Positions 1 through 5,124 of a stretch of 14,791 nt of DNA are shown piece by piece. The stretch is taken from assembly GCA_020059765.1 (NCBI GenBank), contig JAGVBM010000395.1, forward strand, positions 1-14,791, in the 5' to 3' direction. The notes under the pieces were generated by a model that worked only from the letters and a program-made list of their open reading frames with translations, did no database searches and had not been told where the DNA came from. A program made the translations under genes and the position numbers. The stretch comes from Bacillota bacterium. GTDB lineage: Bacteria > Bacillota > Bacilli > Tumebacillales > Effusibacillaceae. How positions within the stretch are numbered: the first letter of the stretch is position 1; each line of letters starts with the position of its first letter.

Positions 1-1011
1 GGCGGTAAAGGACAACCGGCTGCCGGGCAACCTCAACCTACCAATCCAAGGGCAAGCGAAGAATACCGCGCTGCCTTTAACCGTTATTTGGTAGGCGGTA
101 TTAATGCTTTGAATCCGATGGAAATCAAAAACCTGCAGGCCACGGACGACACATTGGGCGGCTACACCATCGCGCCGGAACAGTTTGTCAACGAGCTTTT
201 AAAAGCCGTGGACAATCTGGTGTATATCCGTCAGTGGTCACGGAAATTCACTGTGACAAGCTCTACTAGCCTGGGCGTGCCGACGTTGGAAAGTGGGCCG
301 AATGATTTTGACTGGACAAGTGAGATTACTCCTGCTAACGAAGACACAGCCATGACATTCGGCAAACGTGCGCTTACGCCGCATCCGTTGTCGAAGTTGA
401 TCAAGGTATCGAACAAGCTGCTTCGCGTGTCCGCGCAAGACCCGGAGCAAATCGTTCGTGACCGTATGGCTTACGTCTTTGGATTGACGCACGAAAAAGC
501 GTTTTTGACCGGAAACGGAGCGAATCAGCCGCTTGGTGTATTTACAGCGTCGAATGACGGCATCAGTACGGCAAGAGATGTCAGCGACGGCAACACGACA
601 ACGGCAATCAAATTTGACGGGTTGAAGTCGGCAAAATACAAACTAAAACAGCAGTATCACCGCAACGCACGCTGGCTGTTCCATCCGGATGCAGTACAGC
701 AAATTGACAAAGAGAAAGATGCAAACGGCCAGTATATCTGGCAGCCGAGTGTACAAGTCGGTGAACCCGATGTGCTGCTTGGCTTCCCGGTTTACATGAG
801 CTATTACGTGCCGAACACATTCGCAACCGGGAACTACGTCGGTATGTTGGCGGACTTCTCTTTCTACTGGATTGCCGATTCTCTGGATTTCGGCATCCAA
901 CGGCTTGTCGAACTGTACGCGACGACGAATCAGGTCGGGTTCCTTGGACGCGGCGAAACGGACGGAATGCCGGTACTTGAAGAGGCGTTCGTTCGCATCA
1001 AATTGGCTTAA
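1..1011 (+). CDS. Phage major capsid protein, HK97 fold (5' end outside window)
   Basis: Builds the icosahedral head shell. The frame is open from base 1, so the true start lies upstream. The first visible residues are G/Q/P-rich, like the linker between an N-terminal scaffolding (delta) segment and the mature capsid chain. Then follow the family's usual features: a helix ending in FNRYLVGG, the turn TDDTLGGYTIAPEQF that opens the mature protein, the E-loop/spine region, GNGANQPLGVF, the R/NARWLFHPDAVQQI segment, and a C-terminal end around GFLGRGETDGMPVLEEAFVRIKLA. About 336 codons are visible, enough for the full mature chain. A TTG at position 88 opens an in-frame reading, but it lies within homologous sequence and is not the start. 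A protease and portal gene would be expected to the left. Family assignment is firm; the maturation cleavage site is not identifiable by eye. Confidence 0.93.
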   Translation, partial: GGKGQPAAGQPQPTNPRASEEYRAAFNRYLVGGINALNPMEIKNLQATDDTLGGYTIAPEQFVNELLKAVDNLVYIRQWSRKFTVTSSTSLGVPTLESGPNDFDWTSEITPANEDTAMTFGKRALTPHPLSKLIKVSNKLLRVSAQDPEQIVRDRMAYVFGLTHEKAFLTGNGANQPLGVFTASNDGISTARDVSDGNTTTAIKFDGLKSAKYKLKQQYHRNARWLFHPDAVQQIDKEKDANGQYIWQPSVQVGEPDVLLGFPVYMSYYVPNTFATGNYVGMLADFSFYWIADSLDFGIQRLVELYATTNQVGFLGRGETDGMPVLEEAFVRIKLA

Positions 1012-1036
1012 TAAAAAATGGTGAGGTGAAGAGGAA

Positions 1037-1411
1037 ATGAAAGACTTGAAACACAATCTGACAGTGGCGCAGTCGCTTGCCCCCGCCGCACGGACCGCAA
1101 CTGCAAACGGTACCGGGGTAGATTTAGCAGGATACGAAGGCGCGGTTGTGGTGTTTGACGTAGGTGTGATCACAGACGGCACGCATACGCCGAAAGTGCA
1201 GGAAAGCAACGACAATACGACGTTTACGGATGTTGCCGCTGCTGACTTGATTGGTACGCTGGTCAATCTGGCCAGCAATACCGTGCAGACGATTGGCTAC
1301 GTTGGAACCAAACGCTATATCCGGGCGGTTTCTACCGTTGCGGGGGCGACCACAGGCGGGGTATATTCGGCAACGGTCATTCGCGGCCTTCCCCGCAGAG
1401 CGCCGAAATAA
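1037..1411 (+). CDS. Small phage structural protein, candidate head decoration protein
   Basis: 124 aa, 25 bp after the capsid gene, ATG preceded by a GAGGTGAAGAGG ribosome binding region. The sequence is rich in Thr, Val, Ala and Gly with alternating hydrophobic residues (for example GAVVVFDVGVITDG and TQTIGYVGTKRYIRA), which suggests an all-beta fold. There is no signal peptide, membrane segment or Cys. Position directly behind the capsid gene, with a terminator-like hairpin after it, suggests a protein made in amounts similar to capsid, such as a capsid-binding decoration protein. That role is inferred from position and composition; no family was recognised with certainty. Confidence 0.6.
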   Translation: MKDLKHNLTVAQSLAPAARTATANGTGVDLAGYEGAVVVFDVGVITDGTHTPKVQESNDNTTFTDVAAADLIGTLVNLASNTVQTIGYVGTKRYIRAVSTVAGATTGGVYSATVIRGLPRRAPK

Positions 1412-1413
1412 AC

Positions 1414-1446
1414 GAGGGCCGGGAAATCCGGCTCTCTAACTTTTTT
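1414..1446 (+). terminator. Terminator-like hairpin after the capsid/decoration genes
   Basis: Stem GAGGGCCGG (1414-1422), loop GAAAT, stem CCGGCTCTC (1428-1436): nine pairs including one G-U, followed after TAAC by six T (1441-1446). The four-base gap before the T run makes it an imperfect intrinsic terminator. Since head genes continue directly behind it, it more likely acts as a partial terminator that lowers connector expression relative to capsid. Confidence 0.5.
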
Positions 1447-1462
1447 CTAAGGCGGTGAAACG

Positions 1463-1675
1463 ATGAAAAGAGTGAAGATGTTGACCCTTTCCGCTGGGCC
1501 GAACGGTGTGATTCCGGTTGGGCAGATTGTCGAAGTAGATGATAAAGAAGCAAAAGAGCTGGTGGAAGGCGGGTATGCGGAAGCGGTCGAAGAGCCGAAT
1601 CATCAGGAAGAAGAAAAGCCTGCTGATGAACAACCAGAGGAAGAAGAAAAGCCGAAGCGCGGCAGCAGGAAGTGA
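1463..1675 (+). CDS. Small acidic phage protein between capsid and connector genes
   Basis: 70 aa, start ATG behind AAGGCGGTG. Residues 1-45 resemble the small SH3-like/beta module common in phage head clusters: a Lys-rich beta strand, then GPNGVIPVGQIVEVDDKEAKELVEGGYAE, in which the G-x-hydrophobic-P-G-x-hydrophobic-h pattern is followed by a short helix ending in GGYAE. Residues 46-70 are an E/K/P-rich, probably disordered tail ending in basic KRGSRK. The gene lies between the decoration-like gene and the gp6-like connector, seven bases before the latter. A head or head-tail accessory role is inferred from position only; the biochemical function of this family is not established to my knowledge. 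Confidence 0.6.
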   Translation: MKRVKMLTLSAGPNGVIPVGQIVEVDDKEAKELVEGGYAEAVEEPNHQEEEKPADEQPEEEEKPKRGSRK

Positions 1676-1681
1676 TGACCG

Positions 1682-2236
1682 ATGGGCTTGAAGCTAGTGA
1701 TGGCTCCATCTGAGGAGCCGGTGTCTCTCGCTGAAGTAAAGGCCTATCTTCGGATCGACGGAACCGACTTCGACACGCTGCTGACCGGGTTGATCAAAGC
1801 AGCCCGTGAATACTGCGAAAACTTCCAAAACCGTGCTTTCGTGACACAGACATGGGAATTGACGATGGATGAGTTTCCTGACCTACCTTTGAAACTTCCA
1901 AAGCCGCCGCTACAATCAGTCGTAAGTATCAAATACACTGATCAGAACGGCGCGGAAACGGTATTTGACCCGTCAAATTACCTGGTTGATCCGGTCTCAG
2001 AACCGGGCAGAATCGCGTTTGCGTATGGCAAAAGCTGGCCATCTGTCACGCTACAGCCAGTCAACGGGGTAAAAATCCAATTCGTTGCTGGGTATGGGGC
2101 TGCAAGTGCGGTACCGGAAAACGTCAAGCAAGCCATGATGATCTTTGTGGCCAACCGGTTTGAAAACCCGGACCGGGAGGATGTGCCGGATGTGGTCCAC
2201 TCGCTGCTATGGCCGGAAAGGATTGTGCCAGTATGA
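1682..2236 (+). CDS. Head-tail connector protein, gp6-like / phi3626 gp8 family
   Basis: 184 aa. Forms the adaptor ring below the portal that links the head to the neck. The N-terminal part (residues about 1-60) matches the gp6-like connector pattern: a short strand, PVSLAEVKAYLRID, then D-x-x-hydrophobic-x-x-L-I-x-A-A-R-E-Y-C-E-x-x-x-N-R-AF. The middle section contains TWELTMDEFP, LPKPPLQSVVSIKYTD and GVKIQFVAGYG, as in the longer phi3626 gp8-type proteins. The C-terminal helix begins at PENVKQAMMIFVANRFENP. Its TGA overlaps the ATG of the next gene (ATGA at 2233-2236), indicating translational coupling. Placement after the capsid and before head closure is the standard siphovirus order. Confidence 0.88.
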   Translation: MGLKLVMAPSEEPVSLAEVKAYLRIDGTDFDTLLTGLIKAAREYCENFQNRAFVTQTWELTMDEFPDLPLKLPKPPLQSVVSIKYTDQNGAETVFDPSNYLVDPVSEPGRIAFAYGKSWPSVTLQPVNGVKIQFVAGYGAASAVPENVKQAMMIFVANRFENPDREDVPDVVHSLLWPERIVPV

Positions 2237-2550
2237 AGCCTGGAAACTTGCGAAACAGAGTCACTTTGCAACAGTTAACCCGGACTGACGACGGTGCAGG
2301 CGGATATACAGAGACTTGGACAGGCGTTGCAACCGTCTGGGCCGACGTGTACCCACTGAAAGGTAACGAACGCTACGAAGCCCAGCAAGTGCAGGCGAAT
2401 CTCTCGCACCGCGTCACGATCCGCTACCGAACTGGAGTGGAACCGTCTATGCGGTTGCTATATGGTACCCGGACACTGACCATTGAGGCTGTCATTGACC
2501 CGGAAGAACGCCACAGAGAACTAATCTTGATGTGTTCGGAGGTAGTCTGA
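2233..2550 (+). CDS. Phage head closure / head-tail adaptor protein
   Basis: 105 aa, pattern of the phage head-tail joining family (SPP1 gp16-like): MKPGNLRNRVTLQQ, then D-G-A-G-G-Y-T-E-T-W, hydrophobic V-W-A-D-V-Y-P-L-K-G-x-E-x-Y-E-A-Q-Q, HRVTIRYRTGV, and C-terminal LTIEAVIDPEERHRELILMC. It plugs and closes the connector after DNA packaging and provides the tail docking surface. The start is chosen at 2233 rather than the in-frame ATG at 2209: the family begins at the MKPGxLR motif, the ATG forms an ATGA coupling with the previous stop, and GGAAAGGA sits 11 bases upstream. Confidence 0.88.
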   Translation: MKPGNLRNRVTLQQLTRTDDGAGGYTETWTGVATVWADVYPLKGNERYEAQQVQANLSHRVTIRYRTGVEPSMRLLYGTRTLTIEAVIDPEERHRELILMCSEVV

Positions 2551-2551
2551 C

Positions 2552-2956
2552 ATGAGCATGCGTCTGAAAGTGGATATTGTCGGCGTGGAAGAAGCGCTGG
2601 CCCGTGTCAGCAAGTTTGACGTGGAAACACGGATCGCGGTGAGGAAACAAGTCCGAAGGTCGGCAAATCGACTGCGAAAAAATATGCAAGGGCGGGTCCC
2701 GGTGAAGTCCGGGAATCTCAAAAAGAGTATCCGCGCTAAGTACGACAGCGACCAACTAGGAGCAAACGTTGGGCCGACACGCCCCGGTGGCTCTCACGCC
2801 CATTTAGTCGAATTCGGGCACCGACTCGTTACAAAAGACGGGCGGTCGATCGGGCATGTTCCGGCGCACCCGTTTATTACTCCGGCAGCGGAAGAAGAAC
2901 GACCAAAATATATATCTGAAATGAAACAAGCGATACGAGGGGCGGTGAAAAATTGA
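2552..2956 (+). CDS. Tail completion / neck protein, HK97 gp10-like family
   Basis: 134 aa. Start ATG behind GGAGGTAG. The order of features is that of the HK97 gp10 family: an N-terminal strand with V-D-I-V-G-V-E-E-A-L, a long basic helix with VRKQVRRSANRLRKNM, the signature VPVKSGNLKKSI, then G-P-x-x-x-x-x-x-x-x-x-LVEFGH, and PAHPFITPAAEEERPKY near the C-terminus. Members act at the head-tail junction or in tail tube completion. The last four bases overlap the TTG start of the next gene (TTGA), so the neck genes are translated as a coupled set. Confident from motif order and neighbours. Confidence 0.9.
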   Translation: MSMRLKVDIVGVEEALARVSKFDVETRIAVRKQVRRSANRLRKNMQGRVPVKSGNLKKSIRAKYDSDQLGANVGPTRPGGSHAHLVEFGHRLVTKDGRSIGHVPAHPFITPAAEEERPKYISEMKQAIRGAVKN

Positions 2957-3363
2957 AGAAGCGTTCCCCGCTTTTGTCTTTGCAAAAAGCGATCTATGCA
3001 CGACTCAAAAGCAAACTGACTGTGTCTGTATATGATGCCGTTCCGGACGGAGCGGTTTTTCCATATGTGACAATCGGTGAGGACACGGCTGTTGATTGGT
3101 CAACAAAGCTGACAAGCGGTCAGGAAGTCACGCACACGCTCCATATCTGGAGCCAATACCAAGGCATGACAGAAATAAAGGACTTGATCGATCAGGTGAT
3201 TCAAGCGTTGACAATCAGTCCGCTGGACCTGACAGCAGACAAATTCAAAGCTATCGTTCACTCGCTCGATTTCAACGAAACCTTCCGTGATCCAGACGGT
3301 ATCACGAGACACGGCGTTTTGCGTTTCAGATTTAAGATTCAAGACATTGAACTGGAGGTGTAA
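2953..3363 (+). CDS. DUF3168-type tail terminator / tail completion protein
   Basis: 136 aa. TTG start overlapping the preceding TGA (TTGA at 2953-2956) with GGGGCGGTG upstream as ribosome binding site; no ATG fits the family's N-terminus. Family features: LLSLQKAIYARLKSK near the start, VYDAVPDGAVFPYVTIGEDT, then a beta strand with VTHTLHIWSQYQG followed by MTEIKDLIDQVIQAL, and C-terminal DGITRHGVLRFRFKIQ. Proteins of this type cap the tail tube during assembly and join it to the neck. The next gene is the major tail protein, as expected. Assignment from motif order; no experimental detail can be read from the sequence. Confidence 0.87.
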   Translation: MKKRSPLLSLQKAIYARLKSKLTVSVYDAVPDGAVFPYVTIGEDTAVDWSTKLTSGQEVTHTLHIWSQYQGMTEIKDLIDQVIQALTISPLDLTADKFKAIVHSLDFNETFRDPDGITRHGVLRFRFKIQDIELEV

Positions 3364-3366
3364 AAT

Positions 3367-3774
3367 ATGCCAGCAGTATCAGGCGTAAGTTTTATTGTGC
3401 AGGTGAACACAGGAACCGAGGCGGCTCCTGTTTGGACAGTGGTAGGCGGTCAGCGTGGAGCAACACTCAATATGAGTACTGACGAGATTGATACAACCTC
3501 AAAAGATAGCCAGGGGTGGCATGAGGGGCTGCCTTCACTTCGTAACTGGTCTCTTGATTTTGATGCTTTGCTCATACAGGGAGATGCGGGTTTGACTGCC
3601 CTCGAAAATGCGTTCATGAACCAGACACAGGTACAGGTCCGATTGGCAACCCCAAGCGGTGCAACTTATACAGGAAAGGCAACCTTGACGGATTTCTCCT
3701 ACGAAGCTAGTTACGACTCGGAAGCAACGGCCAGCGGGTCTCTCACCGGAACTGGCGCGTTGACGAAGGCATAA
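3367..3774 (+). CDS. Major tail tube protein, TP901-1 family
   Basis: 135 aa, ATG behind GGAGGTG. Polymerises into the tube of a long non-contractile tail. The TP901-1-type major tail pattern is clear: an opening strand, VVGGQRGATLNMSTDEIDTTSKDS, GWHEGLPSLRNWSLDFDALL, a central helix-containing segment with GLTALENAFMNQTQVQVRL, and a C-terminal strand pair with YTGKATLTDFSYEASYDSEAT followed by GSLTGTGALTKA. There is no sheath gene nearby, so the tail is siphovirus-type. The family's usual length is about 130-170 aa, so the protein looks complete. Confidence 0.92.
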   Translation: MPAVSGVSFIVQVNTGTEAAPVWTVVGGQRGATLNMSTDEIDTTSKDSQGWHEGLPSLRNWSLDFDALLIQGDAGLTALENAFMNQTQVQVRLATPSGATYTGKATLTDFSYEASYDSEATASGSLTGTGALTKA

Positions 3775-3789
3775 GGGGGTGATTGATAC

Positions 3790-4119
3790 ATGGCTCTTTT
3801 AAACGTTCAACGGACGGGGCTGACTGGATTGGCTACAACATTCACCGCGGCATCAGCCGGCGGCGATTCGTTTGTCAACTCTGGACGCGCGTATCTGCAC
3901 GTGAAAAATGGGGACACAACAGACAAAACAATCACCGTAAACAGCCAGACTCCTTGCAATTACGGTTTTGACCATGACGCAGTGGTAACGGTGCCTGCTG
4001 CTGGTGAGCGCATCATTGGGCCTTTCCCGAAAAACCGCTTTGATGACGCAAATGGCCAGGTGCAGATCACCTATAGCGCAGTTACTTCTGTGACTGTCGC
4101 AGTTGTGGAGGTCCCGTAA
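3790..4119 (+). CDS. Small beta-rich phage virion protein
   Basis: 109 aa, ATG with AAGGGGGTG upstream. The sequence is predicted all-beta: GRAYLHVKNGD, DKTITVNSQ, VVTVPAAGERIIGPFP, GQVQITYSAVTSVTVAVVEV. This resembles small phage proteins usually annotated as hypothetical and found near capsid or tail tube genes, in which a GPFP turn precedes a final V-Q-I-T-Y-S strand. Lying between the tail tube gene and the assembly chaperones, it is probably a tail-associated or decoration protein. The stop at 4117-4119 is one base before the chaperone start, and that gene's ribosome binding site is inside this one. Confidence 0.6.
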   Translation: MALLNVQRTGLTGLATTFTAASAGGDSFVNSGRAYLHVKNGDTTDKTITVNSQTPCNYGFDHDAVVTVPAAGERIIGPFPKNRFDDANGQVQITYSAVTSVTVAVVEVP

Positions 4120-4120
4120 T

Positions 4121-4435
4121 ATGGCAAATAAACAACGCGGATTCGTGGAGATTGAACTAGACAAAAAGCGTACACTCCGTTACACCCTAAACGCCCTTGC
4201 GGAATTGGAAGATCGCTTTGGCGTTGCCGTTTCTGAGTTGGCGACTGTGGCCATGGGTATGAAACAGATTCGTGCTTTTCTGTGGGCTGGACTATTGCAC
4301 GAAGCCCCTGATTTAACCGAACAAGAGGTTGGAAATATGGTGGACTTCGAAAATATGGAATATGTCAGCAAAAAGATCACTGAGGCGTTCACAGCGTCAA
4401 CAAAAAACTCCAAGGGGCCGAATGGTCAGAGCTAA
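4121..4435 (+). CDS. Tail assembly chaperone, short form (gpG-like)
   Basis: 104 aa zero-frame product. Together with the frameshifted long form it coats the tape measure protein and helps tail tube subunits assemble around it. Features: an N-terminal strand pair (GFVEIELDKKRTLRYTLNALAELEDRFG), a helix with FLWAGLLHEAPDLTEQEVGNMVD, and a C-terminal region carrying the frameshift site. The start is taken at 4121, not the GTG at 4103, because GGAGGT at 4107-4112 is correctly spaced (8 nt) from the ATG at 4121 and the shorter protein matches the family's N-terminus. The gene lies between the tail tube and tape measure genes, the classical position. Confidence 0.88.
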   Translation: MANKQRGFVEIELDKKRTLRYTLNALAELEDRFGVAVSELATVAMGMKQIRAFLWAGLLHEAPDLTEQEVGNMVDFENMEYVSKKITEAFTASTKNSKGPNGQS

Positions 4436-4710
4436 AAAAACTGGCCTTCGGCCCCCTCGCGTTGCGACATGACGAGTTTTGGAATTTGACCATAGCCGAA
4501 TTTGAGGAACTGGTAGCTGGTTATGTTTGGAGACGCGATCAGGAAACTGAGTTGTTAATCTACCATGCATGGTTGTCTGCTGCACTTGACCGGCGCAGAA
4601 AATTACCGAGTATCAAGCAACTACTAAACAAAAATGCCGAGCCTAAAAAGCTCAGCAAAGAAGAACGAGATAGGGAATGGAAGGAGCTGCAGAAAAAGTT
4701 TGAACTTTAA
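4121..4710 (+). CDS. Tail assembly chaperone, -1 frameshifted long form (gpGT-like)
   Basis: About 196 aa. Ribosomes reading the zero frame (positions 2 modulo 3) slip back one base at A AAA AAC (4402-4408) and continue in the frame of 4408-4710. The new frame immediately gives LQGAEWSELKKLAFGPLALRHDEFWNLTIAEFEELVAGY, which is the typical second half of such fusions, with the D-x-F-W-x-L-T-x-x-E-F motif. The C-terminal half is charged and helical, ending in KKLSKEERDREWKELQKKFEL. The region after the short form has no good ribosome binding site of its own, which fits production only by frameshifting. The stop codon overlaps the stop of the opposite-strand gene. Confidence 0.88.
4402..4455 (+). 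promoter_or_regulatory. Programmed -1 ribosomal frameshift signal
   Basis: Canonical slippery heptamer A AAA AAC at 4402-4408, in phase with the chaperone (codons ACA-AAA-AAC). After a 5-nt spacer comes a perfect 9-bp stem: GGGGCCGAA (4414-4422) with TTCGGCCCC (4447-4455), enclosing a 24-nt loop that contains the zero-frame stop (TAA, 4433-4435). Seven of nine pairs are G-C. Site, spacing, direction and the protein produced in the shifted frame all agree. Confidence 0.9.
4629..4656 (-). terminator. Intrinsic terminator of the minus-strand moron gene, inside the chaperone CDS
   Basis: Read on the minus strand, GCTGAGC (4656-4650), loop TTTTTAG, GCTCGGC (4642-4636) forms seven pairs with one G-U, followed by ATTTTTGTTT. 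It lies about 50 bases past the minus-strand stop and within the + strand frameshift product's coding sequence. The T tract is good; overlap with coding sequence lowers certainty. Confidence 0.6.
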
Positions 4711-5015
4711 CCAACAGCCACCCATTCCCCTTGTTCTTTTCGCAGGGTTTTAGAACACTGTTCGCAATTGAAGTATTGGACGGATAACTCAATTTTATTT
4801 GGTGTTTTGCAAGATGGGCATTCGATTTGTTGCACTTTAATGAAAGACTTAACCAATAAAACAATCAGCCCAATAACAATCATAGGGATGCCGATAATTG
4901 CTCCAATCAATGTGATTGAGAGAAGAATCCCACCGCCGATAAAGATAGCGCCAACGGTTGTTAAAGGATGCCTTTTTGGTTGTCGTTGCATTTTATACTT
5001 TCCTTCTTTAAACAT
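4707..5015 (-). CDS. Opposite-strand membrane protein with C-terminal zinc ribbon (moron)
   Basis: 102 aa. Residues 1-18 are basic and cytoplasmic-looking; two hydrophobic segments follow (about 20-40, TVGAIFIGGGILLSITLIGAI, and 41-57, IGIPMIVIGLIVLLVKS). Then comes a short zinc ribbon with C66-x2-C69 and C84-x2-C87. It lies antisense in the middle of the late operon, between chaperone and tape measure, is A+T-richer than its neighbours, and has its own terminator: typical of a moron expressed from the prophage. The function is unknown; a small membrane protein affecting the lysogen is possible. ATG at 5015 has AAAGGGG upstream; the alternative ATG at 4991 has GAAGGAAAG upstream and would remove eight residues. 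The stop overlaps the chaperone stop on the other strand. Confidence 0.78.
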   Translation of the reverse strand: MFKEGKYKMQRQPKRHPLTTVGAIFIGGGILLSITLIGAIIGIPMIVIGLIVLLVKSFIKVQQIECPSCKTPNKIELSVQYFNCEQCSKTLRKEQGEWVAVG

Positions 5016-5037
5016 CGAAATTTCCCCTTTCGGTCTA

Positions 5038-5067
5038 AATATACGAATTAAATTGAAATACTTTACA
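5038..5067 (-). promoter_or_regulatory. Candidate promoter of the minus-strand moron
   Basis: On the minus strand, TATATT (5043-5038) could be the -10 box, with TGTAAA (5067-5062) as a weak -35 at 18 bp. The -10 matches well (5 of 6), the -35 poorly (3 of 6). It lies 20-50 bases upstream of the gene's ATG in an A+T-rich stretch with no other gene. Confidence 0.35.
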
Positions 5068-5068
5068 G

Positions 5069-5097
5069 TCCCCTACGAATTTCGACGGGGATTTTTT
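5069..5097 (+). terminator. Intrinsic terminator-like hairpin just upstream of the tape measure gene
   Basis: TCCCC (5069-5073), then TA, CGA, loop ATT, TCG, AC, and GGGGA (5087-5091), followed by TTTTTT (5092-5097). Outer stem five pairs, 2x2 internal loop, inner stem three pairs. It is oriented to stop + strand transcription 28 bases before the tape measure start. On the minus strand there is no T run. Why a + terminator stands inside the structural operon is unclear. Confidence 0.55.
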
Positions 5098-5124
5098 ATT
5101 TCCTCTTTTGGTGGTGACGGTGAA

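Noticed and set aside
643..1278. 211-codon minus-strand open frame
   Set aside because: Shadow of the capsid and decoration genes; no ribosome binding site or recognisable protein pattern.
4435..4441. Second A AAA AAC heptamer
   Set aside because: It follows the zero-frame stop and is out of phase in the shifted frame, so it cannot serve as slippery site.
5016..5032. CGAAA/TTTCG inverted repeat around the moron ribosome binding site
   Set aside because: Only five pairs and the GGGG of the binding site would remain in the loop, so a regulatory effect is not supported.
4768..5124. N-terminal extension of the tape measure protein
   Set aside because: The open frame runs antisense to the moron and gives no family-like sequence; ATG 5125 has a ribosome binding site and the expected N-terminus.
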